Assembly (NCBI RefSeq): GCF_031987975.1
Contig: NZ_DALZYX010000006.1
Span: 1-64,000, forward strand
DNA length: 64,000 bases
DNA from: Pseudescherichia sp031987975
GTDB taxonomy: Bacteria; Pseudomonadota; Gammaproteobacteria; Enterobacterales; Enterobacteriaceae
Direction: 5' to 3'
In this document: positions 40,529 through 50,530 of the stretch, piece after piece
How positions within the stretch are numbered: the stretch's first letter is position 1
How the letters are laid out: every line of letters begins with the position of its first letter
Program-made: the position numbers and the translations under genes
Notes under the pieces: generated by a model
Told to the model about the DNA's origin: nothing
The model's database searches: none
What the model saw: the letters and a program-made list of their open reading frames with translations, nothing else

Positions 40529-41449
40529 TCAGTCCGCCAACTCCAGAATTTGTACAACCAATTGCGAGAAACTTAATCCAGCCTGGCGAGCCGCCATCGG
40601 GACCAGACTGTGGCTGGTCATCCCCGGCGAGGTGTTCGCTTCCAGCAGATAGAAGTGACCATCGCGATCCTGCATGGCATCGATTCGACCCCATCCACGG
40701 CAGCCTAATACGTTCCAGGCCTTTAGTACCAGATCGCGTAACAGCGCCTCGCGCTCCGCTTCTAATCCGCTGGGGCAGAAATACTGAGTCTCATCAGAGA
40801 GATACTTTGCCTCATAATCATAGAAGGTTCCTGCGGGTTGGATGCGAATTGAGGGTAAAATTTCTTCCCCTAATACTGCAACGGTAAATTCTGGCCCGCT
40901 CAGCCACTTCTCAACTAAGACTTCTTCGTCATGCTGAAACGCTAAAGCTAACGCCGCATGCAGCGCGTCAGCTTCGTCAACTTTTGACATGCCGACGCTG
41001 GAACCTTCCCGGCTGGGCTTAACGATCAGCGGCAGACCCAGGCTGGCGATGTGCTGAAGCACGCTCTCGTCCAGACCCTGCTCAAAGGCTTTACGCGTCA
41101 CAGCCGCCCACGGCGCGACAGGCAAACCCGCGCCCTGCCACAGCAGCTTGCTGCGCAGCTTATCCATCGAGATAGCCGAGGCCATTACGCCGCTGCCGGT
41201 ATAAGGCATACCGGTCAGTTCAAGCAAACCTTGCAGCGTACCATCTTCACCGCCACGACCATGCAGGGCGATAAAGACCTTGTCAAAGCCCATGCTCTTA
41301 AGCTGGGTGACGTCGGTGTCACGCGGATCCACCGGATGGGCATCTACCCCACCCTCACGCAGGCCAGCCAGCACCGCTGCGCCAGAGTTCAGCGACACCT
41401 CACGCTCGGCGGAGGTTCCGCCCAGCAGGACTGCAACTTTATTAGCCAT
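40529..41449 (-). CDS. ddlB: D-alanine-D-alanine ligase DdlB
   Basis: ATP-grasp ligase making the D-Ala-D-Ala dipeptide used by MurF. The 306-residue protein shows KVAVLLGGTSAEREVSLNSG at the start, the ALHGRGGEDGTLQG loop, the ATP-grasp lysines in LIVKPSREGSSVGMSKV, the LLEANTSPGMTSHSLVP metal-binding end, and a FSQLVVQILELAD C-terminus. It overlaps murC by 8 bases. Confidence 0.98.
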   Translation of the reverse strand: MANKVAVLLGGTSAEREVSLNSGAAVLAGLREGGVDAHPVDPRDTDVTQLKSMGFDKVFIALHGRGGEDGTLQGLLELTGMPYTGSGVMASAISMDKLRSKLLWQGAGLPVAPWAAVTRKAFEQGLDESVLQHIASLGLPLIVKPSREGSSVGMSKVDEADALHAALALAFQHDEEVLVEKWLSGPEFTVAVLGEEILPSIRIQPAGTFYDYEAKYLSDETQYFCPSGLEAEREALLRDLVLKAWNVLGCRGWGRIDAMQDRDGHFYLLEANTSPGMTSHSLVPMAARQAGLSFSQLVVQILELAD

Positions 41450-42920
41450 GACGCTCTTCCTCCTGCGACTGCTGCGGCTTCAGTTTATTCTCGGCCAGGC
41501 TGCGGGCAATTTTACCGATGTTACCTGCGCCCTGAACCAGAATGAGATCGTTACCGGTTAATACCGGGGCCAGCATCGCCGCGACCTGGGCGGAGTCGGG
41601 AACCAGAATCGGGTCGATTTTTCCCCGGCCACGAATGGTGCGGCACAGGGAGCGGCTGTCCGCGCCTGGGATCGGCGTCTCGCCTGCGGCGTAAACGTCC
41701 AGCATTAGCAGGGCGTCGACCTGGGTCAGCACGTTGGCAAAATCATCGTACAGGTCACGGGTACGGGTGAAACGGTGCGGCTGGAAAATCATGACCAGAT
41801 TTTTATCCGGCCAGCCTGCACGTGCAGCTTTAATGGTGGCGTCCACCTCGGTCGGGTGATGACCGTAGTCGTCAACCAGCATGGCGCTGCCTGCTTTACC
41901 GTTCACCCGCTCCAGCGGGAACTCGCCGAGGAAGTCGAAGCGGCGTCCGGTACCCTCGAAGCTCTCCAGCGCACGCAGGATCGCCTCGTCGTCAATCCCC
42001 TCTTCCGTAGCCACTGCAACCGCAGCCGCCGCGTTCAGGGCGTTGTGACGGCCCGGCGCGTTCAGCGTGACCTGCAAATCAGGTTTATCCTGGCGCACCA
42101 GCACAAAGTGACCCTGCGGTCCGGTCTGCTGGTAGCTCTCTACCCGCACGTCCGCGTCGTCGCTAAAGCCGTAGGTGGTGGTCTGACGGCCAACGCGCGG
42201 CAGCAGCTCGCGGCATACCGGATCGTCCACGCACATCACAGCCCGGCCATAGAATGGCAGATTGTGCAGGAAGTTAATAAAGGTCTGCTTCAGGTTCTCG
42301 AAGTCGCCCTGGTAAGTATCCATATGGTCGGCTTCGATATTGGTGACGATCGCCACCATCGGCTGCAGATGCAGGAACGATGCGTCGCTTTCATCCGCCT
42401 CGGCAATCAGGTAGCGGCTGTGGCCCAGACGCGCATGCACGCCTGCGGCTTTTACCAGGCCGCCGTTAACAAAGGTCGGATCCAATCCGGCCTCGGCATA
42501 GATACTGGAGACCATCGCGGTGGTGGTGGTTTTGCCATGCGTTCCGGCGATGGCGATGCCGTGACGAAAACGCATCAGCTCCGCCAGCATCTCTGCGCGG
42601 CGGATCACCGGAATACGTGCTTCATTCGCAGCGACGATCTCCGGGTTATCGGCAGAGATGGCGCTGGAGACCACCACGACGCTGGCATCACGCACGTTCT
42701 CCGGGCGATGGTTGAAGTAGATGGTCGCGCCGAGGGCGGCCAGCTGCTGCGTAACTGGGTTTGGCGCAAGGTCGGAACCGCTGATCTGATAGCCTTCGTT
42801 CGCCAGCACTTCTGCGATGCCGCCCATGCCGGCCCCGCCAATGCCCACGAAGTGAATGTGCCGGACGCGACGCATCTCGGGCACGATTGAACGCAGTTTC
42901 GCCAGTTGTTGTGTATTCAT
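41442..42920 (-). CDS. murC: UDP-N-acetylmuramate-L-alanine ligase MurC
   Basis: Adds L-alanine to UDP-MurNAc, the first amino acid of the stem peptide. The 492-residue ligase has the UDP-binding VRHIHFVGIGGAGMGGIAEVL motif, the ATP loop AIAGTHGKTTTT (residues about 120-131), and the Mur family EADESDASFLHL and HNALNAAAA motifs. FDFLGEFP and FQPHRFTRTRDL lie in the C-terminal domain. It starts 55 bp after murG and overlaps ddlB by 8 bases. Confidence 0.98.
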   Translation of the reverse strand: MNTQQLAKLRSIVPEMRRVRHIHFVGIGGAGMGGIAEVLANEGYQISGSDLAPNPVTQQLAALGATIYFNHRPENVRDASVVVVSSAISADNPEIVAANEARIPVIRRAEMLAELMRFRHGIAIAGTHGKTTTTAMVSSIYAEAGLDPTFVNGGLVKAAGVHARLGHSRYLIAEADESDASFLHLQPMVAIVTNIEADHMDTYQGDFENLKQTFINFLHNLPFYGRAVMCVDDPVCRELLPRVGRQTTTYGFSDDADVRVESYQQTGPQGHFVLVRQDKPDLQVTLNAPGRHNALNAAAAVAVATEEGIDDEAILRALESFEGTGRRFDFLGEFPLERVNGKAGSAMLVDDYGHHPTEVDATIKAARAGWPDKNLVMIFQPHRFTRTRDLYDDFANVLTQVDALLMLDVYAAGETPIPGADSRSLCRTIRGRGKIDPILVPDSAQVAAMLAPVLTGNDLILVQGAGNIGKIARSLAENKLKPQQSQEEERHG

Positions 42921-42975
42921 TCTCTAAACGCCATAAACTTCTAAAATTCGTGCGACGCAAACGGCGTCGCGATGG

Positions 42976-44043
42976 TTAAGCCTGTGCAGCAAGGCTTACG
43001 GCTTTTGCTACCCGGTCGGTAGCATCGGGAATGGCTGCGGCGCGCGCTCGCTCGGCCATCCCCAGTAACGTAACGCGATCCCAGCTCGCCAGCGTCTCGA
43101 CGACGGAATCAACGGTAAACTGCGGCTGCTCAAGGATCTTCGCCGCGTGCGCCTGCTCAAGCGGCAGCGCATTCCAGTACTGCTGCCGATCCTTATGCTG
43201 GAACGGCACAAACAGCGCGGGCAGCCCGGCGGCAGCAATCTCGCTTACCGTCAGCGCGCCGGAGCGGCAAACCACCACGTCGGCCCAGGCATAAGCCGCC
43301 GCCATGTCATCAATAAACTCGGTCACTCTGTGCTGCGGCTGGCCCGCGTCGGCATAAGCCTGCTCAACCGTCTGCTGCGCGCCTTTCCCGCTCTGGTGCC
43401 AAATCGTCACCGTATCGCCCAGCCGGGCGGCGACCTGGGGCAGCGTCTGGTTCAGCACCCGTGCGCCCTGCGAGCCGCCCACGACCAGCACCCGCACCGG
43501 TCCTTCACGGCCGGAGAGACGATCCGCCGGCAGGGGCAGCGCCAGCACGTCGGTACGTACCGGGTTACCCACCACGTCGGCCTGCGGAAACGCGCCGGGG
43601 AAGGCCTGCATCACCTTGGTGGCGATCTTCGCCAGCCATTTGTTGGTCAGTCCGGCAATGCCGTTCTGCTCGTGCAGCACGACTGGAATGCCCAGCGACC
43701 AGGCGGCGAGGCCGCCCGGACCCGAAACGTAGCCGCCCATCCCCAGCACCACGTCCGGTTTGAAGCGCTGCATGATCGTCCGCGCCTGACGCCAGGCGTT
43801 AAAGATACGCAGCGGCGCAAGCAGCATGGCCTTCAGCCCCTTCCCACGCAGGCCGGAGATGCGAATAAAGTCGATCTCGATACCGTGCTTTGGCACCAAA
43901 TCCGCTTCCATACGATCGGCGGTGCCCAGCCAGCGAACCTGCCAGCCCTGGGCCATTAAATGGTGCGCAACCGCCAGGCCGGGAAAAACGTGCCCGCCCG
44001 TACCGCCTGCCATCACCATTAACCGCTTCGGTTGCCCACTCAT
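42976..44043 (-). CDS. murG: Lipid II synthase MurG
   Basis: Peripheral GT-B glycosyltransferase that adds GlcNAc to lipid I, giving lipid II on the inner face of the membrane. The 355-residue protein has GGTGGHVFPGLAVAHHL at the N-terminus, the GGYVSGPGGLAAW loop, the VVGGSQGARVLNQTLP UDP-GlcNAc site and CRSGALTVSEIAAAGLPALFVPF. The start overlaps the ftsW stop by four bases (ATGA). Confidence 0.98.
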   Translation of the reverse strand: MSGQPKRLMVMAGGTGGHVFPGLAVAHHLMAQGWQVRWLGTADRMEADLVPKHGIEIDFIRISGLRGKGLKAMLLAPLRIFNAWRQARTIMQRFKPDVVLGMGGYVSGPGGLAAWSLGIPVVLHEQNGIAGLTNKWLAKIATKVMQAFPGAFPQADVVGNPVRTDVLALPLPADRLSGREGPVRVLVVGGSQGARVLNQTLPQVAARLGDTVTIWHQSGKGAQQTVEQAYADAGQPQHRVTEFIDDMAAAYAWADVVVCRSGALTVSEIAAAGLPALFVPFQHKDRQQYWNALPLEQAHAAKILEQPQFTVDSVVETLASWDRVTLLGMAERARAAAIPDATDRVAKAVSLAAQA

Positions 44044-45293
44044 CGAACACCTCGTGTAAACGCCTGGGCTTTTTCCAGACGCGTTTCATAATCTATACGC
44101 AACAGCATCATGATCGCCGTCGACATAATCAGTAAGCTGGAGCCGCCGTAACTGATCAGCGGCAGCGTCAGACCCTTGGTTGGCAGCATCCCGGCGGCCG
44201 CGCCAACGTTGACGAGTGCCTGAAAACTAAACCAAATACCGATTGAGCAGGCCAGAAAACCCGAGAAACGGTGGTCAATATCCAGCGCTTTACGCCCGAT
44301 AGACATCGCGCGGAAAGCGACGAAGAATACCATCAAAAGCGCCAGTACCACACCGATATAACCCAGTTCTTCGCCGATAATGGAGAAAATGAAGTCGGTA
44401 TGTGCCTCCGGCAGGTACTCCAGTTTTTGTACCGAGTTGCCCAAGCCCTGCCCCCAGAACTCGCCCCGGCCAAAGGCCATCAGGGACTGAGTCAACTGAT
44501 AGCCGCTGCCGAAGGGATCTTCCCACGGGTTCCAGAACGAGGTAACACGGCGGATACGGTAGGGTTCGGCGAGGATCAGCAGCACTACGGCAGAGATGCC
44601 CATCCCGATGATGGCGATAAACTGCCACAGCTTGGCACCTGCAAGGAACAGCATCGCCAGGGTGGTAACAAACAGCACGACCACGGTACCCAAGTCAGGC
44701 TGCGCCAGCAGCAGCACCGCCAGCACCAGGATCACGCCCATCGGCTTTAAGAAGCCGCGCAGGTTATTACGCACCTCGTCCACCTTACGCACCAGGTAGT
44801 TGGCGAGGTAGCAGAAGAGGGAAAGCTTGGTGAACTCGGCGGGCTGGAAGCGCATTACGCCCAGGTCGATCCAGCGCGACGCCCCGTTAATCGAGCTGCC
44901 TACCAGCAGTACCAGCAGCAGCATGACAATAGAGGCGATCAGCATCGCCGAGCTCCAGCGCTGCCAGAACTCCATCGGCAGGCGCAGGGTGATCATCGCC
45001 ATACAAAACGCGAGGAAGATATAGAGCGCATCGCGCTTGGCAAAGAAGAAGGGATCGTTGGTCAGGCGCTGCCCTACCGGCATCGAGGCGGAGGTCACCA
45101 TGATAAAGCCGACGGCCGCGAGGCCAAAGGTCAGCCACAGCAGCATCCGGTCGTACATGACCAGGCTGTCGTCATCCTTCGGGCGCGACCCCATGACCCA
45201 GCCCTTGAGCGCCGCAAACAGCCACTCCAGGATACCCAGTCCCGGTAGACGCGGCATGCGTGGCAGTTTCAGACGCGGGAGTGACAAGCGCAT
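44040..45293 (-). CDS. ftsW: Septal peptidoglycan polymerase FtsW (SEDS family)
   Basis: Ten-helix inner-membrane glycosyltransferase that polymerises lipid II at the septum with FtsI. The 417-residue chain carries the SEDS motifs, including GASRWIDLGVMRFQPAEFTK and the YEAHTDFIFSIIGEE-like LPEAHTDFIFSIIGEELGY loop, then LPLISYGGSSL near the C-terminus. It overlaps murD by one base and murG by four. Confidence 0.97.
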   Translation of the reverse strand: MRLSLPRLKLPRMPRLPGLGILEWLFAALKGWVMGSRPKDDDSLVMYDRMLLWLTFGLAAVGFIMVTSASMPVGQRLTNDPFFFAKRDALYIFLAFCMAMITLRLPMEFWQRWSSAMLIASIVMLLLVLLVGSSINGASRWIDLGVMRFQPAEFTKLSLFCYLANYLVRKVDEVRNNLRGFLKPMGVILVLAVLLLAQPDLGTVVVLFVTTLAMLFLAGAKLWQFIAIIGMGISAVVLLILAEPYRIRRVTSFWNPWEDPFGSGYQLTQSLMAFGRGEFWGQGLGNSVQKLEYLPEAHTDFIFSIIGEELGYIGVVLALLMVFFVAFRAMSIGRKALDIDHRFSGFLACSIGIWFSFQALVNVGAAAGMLPTKGLTLPLISYGGSSLLIMSTAIMMLLRIDYETRLEKAQAFTRGVR

Positions 45294-46609
45294 TAGCCTA
45301 ACTCCTTCGCCAGACGGGTAAACTCATCGCCCCGTTGTTCAAAGTTCTTAAACTGATCGAGGCTGGCACAGGCGGGTGACAGCAGCACCATGTCGCCCGG
45401 CTTAATCTGCGGTGCGATAAGACGCATCGCCTGCTCCATCGTCTCGGTCTGTTGGGCAATCTCAGGGCGTAACGCCGCCAGCTCTGCGCCGTCACGGCCA
45501 AAGCAGTAGAGGCGCACGCTATTGCCGTTCAGGTAGCGGCTCAGCGGTGAGAAGTCTGCCGACTTGCCGTCGCCGCCCAGCAGCAGATGCAGGGTACCGT
45601 CTACGTGCAGGCCGTTAAGCGCCGCCTCGGTACTGCCGACGTTGGTCGCCTTGGAGTCGTTGATCCAGCGCACGCCGTTGTGCTCCAGCGCCAGCTGGAA
45701 ACGGTGCGCGAGACCGGTAAAGGTGGTCAACGCCTTCAGGCTGGTGGCGCGCGGCAGGCCTGCGGCATCCGCCAGCGCCAGCGCCGCCAGGGCGTTGGTA
45801 TAGTTGTGCTGGCCGCTGAGCTTCATCTCTTTTACGTTGAGCACTTTCTCACCCTTCACCCGCAGCCAGGTTTCGCCCTGCTGGCGGTTGAGGTGATAGT
45901 CACCCACGTCAACGCCAAAGCTGATGCAGCGCGCGTCTGCGCCACGGACCGGCATGGTCAGGGCGTCGTCGGCATTGACCACGCAAACTTTGGCATTCTC
46001 AAAAATACGCAGCTTGGCGGCGCGGTACTGCTGCAGGCCAAACGGATAGCGATCCATATGGTCTTCAGTGACGTTCAGGATTGTCGCCGCCACGGCGCGC
46101 AGGCTGGAGGTGGTTTCGAGCTGGAAGCTGGAAAGCTCCAGCACGTACAGCTCGCGGTTGCTGTCGAGCAGCATCAGCGCCGGCAGGCCGATGTTGCCGC
46201 CAACGCCGACGTTAACGCCCGCCGCTTCCGCCATCTCACCCACCAGCTTAGTGACGGTGCTTTTGCCGTTAGAGCCGGTAATAGCAATCACCGGTGCCTG
46301 GGCTTCGCGCACGAACAGCTCGATATCGCCGACGATCTCCACGCCAGCCTCGGCGGCTGCGCTCAGCGAAGGGTGCGCCAGGGCGAGACCAGGGCTGGCA
46401 ACGATCAGATCCGCCCCCAGCAGCCAGTCGTCATTCAGACTACCAAGGTGGCGCTCCACCGACTCCGGCAGCTTCTCCAGCCCCGGCGGCGCGGTACGCG
46501 TATCCATCACCCGCGGCGTTACGCCACGCGCGAGGAAAAAGTCCACGCAGGATAGCCCGGTTAACCCTAACCCAATGATGACGACCTGTTTACCCTGGTA
46601 ATCTGCCAT
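45293..46609 (-). CDS. murD: UDP-N-acetylmuramoyl-L-alanine-D-glutamate ligase MurD
   Basis: Adds D-glutamate in cytosolic peptidoglycan precursor synthesis. The 438-residue protein has the N-terminal Rossmann motif VVIIGLGLTGLSCVDFF, the ATP loop ITGSNGKSTVTKLV (residues about 109-122), the DHMDRYPFGLQQYRAAK magnesium/ATP part, and the GVRWINDSKATNVGSTEAAL signature. The start lies 2 bases after the mraY stop. Confidence 0.98.
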   Translation of the reverse strand: MADYQGKQVVIIGLGLTGLSCVDFFLARGVTPRVMDTRTAPPGLEKLPESVERHLGSLNDDWLLGADLIVASPGLALAHPSLSAAAEAGVEIVGDIELFVREAQAPVIAITGSNGKSTVTKLVGEMAEAAGVNVGVGGNIGLPALMLLDSNRELYVLELSSFQLETTSSLRAVAATILNVTEDHMDRYPFGLQQYRAAKLRIFENAKVCVVNADDALTMPVRGADARCISFGVDVGDYHLNRQQGETWLRVKGEKVLNVKEMKLSGQHNYTNALAALALADAAGLPRATSLKALTTFTGLAHRFQLALEHNGVRWINDSKATNVGSTEAALNGLHVDGTLHLLLGGDGKSADFSPLSRYLNGNSVRLYCFGRDGAELAALRPEIAQQTETMEQAMRLIAPQIKPGDMVLLSPACASLDQFKNFEQRGDEFTRLAKELG

Positions 46610-46611
46610 GA

Positions 46612-47694
46612 TTAACGCACCTTCAGCGTAGCCAGGCCAATCAGCACCAGCATCAGCGAAATAACCCAGAAGCGCACGATAACGCGCGGCTCCGGCCAGC
46701 CTTTCAGTTCATAGTGGTGGTGAATCGGGGCCATACGGAAGATACGCTGTCCGCGCAGCTTGAAGGAACCTACCTGCAGGATCACTGACAGGGTCTCTAC
46801 CACGAATACGCCACCCATGATCACCAGCAGGAACTCCTGACGCAGCAGCACGGCAATAATGCCCAGCGCGCCGCCCAGCGCCAGCGATCCGACGTCGCCC
46901 ATAAAGACCTGCGCCGGATAGGTGTTAAACCACAGGAAACCCAGCCCTGCCCCGACGATAGCCGTACAGACGATCACCAGCTCACCGGCGTGACGCAGGT
47001 AGGGAATATGCAGATAGCTGGCAAAGTTCATGTTGCCGGTTGCCCAGGCCACCAGCGCAAAGCCTGACGCCACCAGTACGGTAGGCATGATAGCTAAGCC
47101 GTCGAGGCCATCGGTAAGGTTCACGGCGTTACCGGTACCGACGATGACGAAGTAGGCCAGCAGAATATAGAGGATGCCCAGCTGCGGCATAACATCTTTA
47201 AAGAACGGCACCACCAGCTGCGTAGCCGGGGTATCGTTCCCCACCAGATAGAGGGCAAACGAAACGCCCAGGGCGATGACCGACATCCAGAAATATTTCC
47301 AGCGGGCGATGAGGCCCTTGGTGTCTTTGCGCACGACCTTACGGTAGTCATCGACGAAGCCGATGATGCCATAGCCCACCAGCACCACCAGCACGCACCA
47401 GACGTAGGGGTTAGAGGGGTAAGCCCACAGGAGTACCGACACCACAATCGCGGTAAGGATCATGATCCCGCCCATTGTCGGCGTGCCGCGCTTGCTGAAG
47501 TGCGATTCCGGACCGTCGTTACGAACAACCTGGCCAAACGAGAGCTTTTGCAGGCGGGCGATCATGCGCGGCCCCATCCATAAGGAGATGAAGAGCGCGG
47601 TCAGCAGGCTGACAATGGCGCGAAACGTCAGATAGGAAAAGACGTTAAAGCCCGAATAATATTTGACCAAATGCTCGGCCAGCCAAACTAACAT
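46612..47694 (-). CDS. mraY: Phospho-MurNAc-pentapeptide transferase MraY
   Basis: Ten-helix membrane enzyme that makes lipid I from UDP-MurNAc-pentapeptide and undecaprenyl phosphate. The 360-residue chain has the diagnostic motifs FVDDYRKVVRKDTKG, NAVNLTDGLDGLAIMP and MAPIHHHYELKGWPEPRV, with the catalytic Asp and His residues. It overlaps murF by 7 bases. Confidence 0.98.
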   Translation of the reverse strand: MLVWLAEHLVKYYSGFNVFSYLTFRAIVSLLTALFISLWMGPRMIARLQKLSFGQVVRNDGPESHFSKRGTPTMGGIMILTAIVVSVLLWAYPSNPYVWCVLVVLVGYGIIGFVDDYRKVVRKDTKGLIARWKYFWMSVIALGVSFALYLVGNDTPATQLVVPFFKDVMPQLGILYILLAYFVIVGTGNAVNLTDGLDGLAIMPTVLVASGFALVAWATGNMNFASYLHIPYLRHAGELVIVCTAIVGAGLGFLWFNTYPAQVFMGDVGSLALGGALGIIAVLLRQEFLLVIMGGVFVVETLSVILQVGSFKLRGQRIFRMAPIHHHYELKGWPEPRVIVRFWVISLMLVLIGLATLKVR

Positions 47695-49046
47695 GTCCCA
47701 TTCTCCTGTAATGCGCGTACTACCTCTTCCATGGCAGCACTACGTGAACCTTTCACCAAAATGGTAATAATCTGCTGCTCTGCAATCAGCGTCTTGAGAC
47801 GCGCGATCAGCGCAGCTTTATCGTTAAAATGTTCGCCAACGCCGCTGGCGTCGGAGATATCTTTGCTCTGGACGCCCACGCTCAGCACGCGATCGAGGCC
47901 GGAGGCTTTCGCCGCCTCACCCACCTGCTGATGGCACATTTCGCTCTCATCGCCCAGCTCGGCCATATCGCCCACCACCATCACCCGGTAGCCCGGCATC
48001 TCGGAGAGCACCTGCGCCGCGGCGGTCATCGAGCCGACGTTAGCGTTGTAGGAGTCGTCAAGCAGCAGCTGGTTTTCTGCGAGCTGGATGGGGAACAGAC
48101 GTCCCGGCACGGCCTTCAGCTTCGCCAGCCCGGCTTTCACCGCGTCCAGCGTTGCCCCCACCGCCATCGCCAGCGCCGTTGCGGCCAGCGCGTTAGCAAT
48201 GTTGTGACGCCCCGGCAGCGGCAGCAGCACCTCAACGTTGCCGGTTGGGGTTTGCAGCGTGAAGGTGGTCCCGTGCGAGGTCACATGCACGTTATTGGCA
48301 GTGAAGTCGCTGTTGGCCGCGTTCGGTGAGAAGCGCCAGATTTTGCGTTCGCCGATAACGCTCTGCCAGTTCAGCCAGTCGTTGTTGTCCGCATTCATGA
48401 TCGCCACGCCGTCGAGCGGCAGGCCGGTAAAGATCTCACCCTTGGCTTTCGCCACGCCCGCCAACGAGCCGAAGCCCTCCAGGTGCGCGGCGGCCAGGTT
48501 GTTGACCAGCGCTGCTTCCGGACGGGTCAGGCTAACGGTCCAGGCGATTTCGCCCTGGTGGTTAGCCCCCAGCTCGATCACCGCATACTGGTGTTCTTTC
48601 GTCAGGCGTAGCAGTGTCATCGGCACGCCGATGTCATTATTTAGGTTGCCTGCGGTATAAAGCGTATTGCCGCACTCGCCGAGGATGGCAGCGGTCATCT
48701 CTTTCACCGAGGTTTTACCGGAGGAGCCGGTGAGCGCGACCACGCGGGTTGGCACCTGCTGGCGCACCCAAGCTGCGATTTCGCCAAAGGCGAGACGGGT
48801 ATCCTTCACCACCAGCTGGGGCAGATCGCAATCAAGCTTACGGCTGACCAGCAGCGCACCCGCGCCGCCCGCCTTCGCCTTATCGGCAAAGTCATGGGCA
48901 TCGAAGCGTTCACCTTTCAGGGCGACAAACAGGCAGCCCGGCGTCAGCTGACGCGTATCGGTGGTAACGGCATCAATGGTCAGGCTCTGACCGTGCAGCT
49001 CGCCGTTAAGGATCTGGGCCAGCTCGTTTAGGGTTACGCTAATCAT
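47688..49046 (-). CDS. murF: UDP-MurNAc-tripeptide D-Ala-D-Ala ligase MurF
   Basis: Adds D-Ala-D-Ala (from DdlB) to complete the pentapeptide. The 452-residue Mur ligase has the ATP loop ALTGSSGKTSVKEMT (residues about 105-119), TAGNLNNDIGVPMTLLRL, a GRHNIANALAATALA motif and DDSYNANVGSM. It overlaps mraY by 7 bases and murE by 4 bases. Confidence 0.97.
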   Translation of the reverse strand: MISVTLNELAQILNGELHGQSLTIDAVTTDTRQLTPGCLFVALKGERFDAHDFADKAKAGGAGALLVSRKLDCDLPQLVVKDTRLAFGEIAAWVRQQVPTRVVALTGSSGKTSVKEMTAAILGECGNTLYTAGNLNNDIGVPMTLLRLTKEHQYAVIELGANHQGEIAWTVSLTRPEAALVNNLAAAHLEGFGSLAGVAKAKGEIFTGLPLDGVAIMNADNNDWLNWQSVIGERKIWRFSPNAANSDFTANNVHVTSHGTTFTLQTPTGNVEVLLPLPGRHNIANALAATALAMAVGATLDAVKAGLAKLKAVPGRLFPIQLAENQLLLDDSYNANVGSMTAAAQVLSEMPGYRVMVVGDMAELGDESEMCHQQVGEAAKASGLDRVLSVGVQSKDISDASGVGEHFNDKAALIARLKTLIAEQQIITILVKGSRSAAMEEVVRALQENGTC

Positions 49047-50530
49047 GCCACCACTCCCAGCAGACGCGCGGCGGTGACGCGGTCGGAATAGTCGAGACGC
49101 CGGGTGCCGACGATCTGATAATCTTCATGGCCCTTACCGGCCAGCAGCACGACGTCGTTCTCTTTCGCCTGCATAATGGCGCTGGTTACCGCTTCGGCGC
49201 GGCCTTCCACCACCCGGGCGCGACCTGCGTCGAGCATGCCGGCCAGAATATCGTTAATAATGGCGCGCGGCTCTTCGGTACGCGGATTGTCATCGGTGAC
49301 AACCGGAACGTCGGCAAACTCTTCGGCAATTGCCCCCATCAGCGGACGCTTGCCCTTGTCGCGATCGCCGCCGCAGCCAAAGACGCACCACAGCTTGCCG
49401 GTGCAGTGCAGGCGCGCGGCCTGCAGCGCTTTCTCCAGCGCATCCGGGGTATGGGCATAATCCACCACCACCGTGGGTTTCCCCGGTGCAGTGAAGACCT
49501 CCATGCGGCCGCATACCGGCTGCAGGCGCGACGCCGTTTTCAGCAGATCGCTCAGCGGGAAGTCCAGCGCCAGCAGCGTTGCCAGCGCCAGCAGCAGATT
49601 GCTGACGTTAAACGCCCCCATCAGGCGGCTTTCGATCTCGCCTTCGCCCCATGAGGAGGTGAAGCGCACCGTGGCACCGCTGTCGTGATAGCTTACTGCC
49701 TCGGCTTTCAGCCAGCGGCCATGACAGTTCGGGTTGATATGCCCTTCCATTGAGACCGCAACGGCGTCCGGCAGATTGGCCAGCCAGCGGCGACCCACTT
49801 CATCATCGGCGTTAACGATCGCCTCACCATAGTGGTGCGCGGAGAAGAGCTGCCATTTTGCCGATTCGTAGCCCGCCATATCCCCGTGATAATCGAGGTG
49901 ATCGCGGCTCAGGTTAGTAAATACCGAAGCACGGAACTTCAGCGCGGCGACGCGGTGCTGCACCAGGCCATGGGAGGAGACCTCCATCGCGGCAAAGGTT
50001 GCCCCCTGCCCTGCCAGATCGGCAAGCACGTGCTGAACGTCAATGGCGGAACCGGTAGTGTTTTCGGTTGGGATCACCTTGCCCAGCAGGCCGTTGCCCA
50101 CCGTACCCATCACCGCGCTGGTTTCACCCAGCAGCTGTGCCCACTGCGCCAGCAGCTGGGTGGTAGTGGTTTTGCCGTTGGTACCGGTGACGCCCACCAG
50201 GCTTAAACGCTCGGCAGGCTCATTATAAAATCGTCCGGCCAGCGCGGAGAGGCGCTCGTTGAGCTGGCTGAGGTAGATAACCGGCACGCCGTGAACTTCA
50301 CGGATCTCGCCGTCGGCGGCCTCGCCTTTTGCTTCCGCAATAATGGCCGCCACGCCTTGCGCTATCGCCTGCGGGATATACCGACGCCCGTCCGCCTGAT
50401 GGCCCATTACTGCCACAAAGAGATCGCCCGCTGCCGCCACGCGACTATCGAGTGTCATTTCCCGCAAAGCTCGCGCAGGCAAATTCGATACCCACGGAGC
50501 GAGAAGGTCGCGCAAATTACGATCTGCCAC
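49043..50530 (-). CDS. murE: UDP-MurNAc-L-Ala-D-Glu:meso-diaminopimelate ligase MurE
   Basis: Adds meso-diaminopimelate as third residue of the stem peptide. The 495-residue product has the ATP loop GVTGTNGKTTTTQLLAQW, the FTNLSRDHLDYHGDM part, and the mDAP-recognising DNPR motif in VTDDNPRTEEPR, so it is the Gram-negative type. Translation starts at a GTG (50528-50530), giving fMet-ADRNLRDLLAPW as in E. coli, after a GAGGGAAC site. The start lies 14 bases inside ftsI. A longer ATG start six codons upstream is less likely. Confidence 0.95.
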   Translation of the reverse strand: MADRNLRDLLAPWVSNLPARALREMTLDSRVAAAGDLFVAVMGHQADGRRYIPQAIAQGVAAIIAEAKGEAADGEIREVHGVPVIYLSQLNERLSALAGRFYNEPAERLSLVGVTGTNGKTTTTQLLAQWAQLLGETSAVMGTVGNGLLGKVIPTENTTGSAIDVQHVLADLAGQGATFAAMEVSSHGLVQHRVAALKFRASVFTNLSRDHLDYHGDMAGYESAKWQLFSAHHYGEAIVNADDEVGRRWLANLPDAVAVSMEGHINPNCHGRWLKAEAVSYHDSGATVRFTSSWGEGEIESRLMGAFNVSNLLLALATLLALDFPLSDLLKTASRLQPVCGRMEVFTAPGKPTVVVDYAHTPDALEKALQAARLHCTGKLWCVFGCGGDRDKGKRPLMGAIAEEFADVPVVTDDNPRTEEPRAIINDILAGMLDAGRARVVEGRAEAVTSAIMQAKENDVVLLAGKGHEDYQIVGTRRLDYSDRVTAARLLGVVA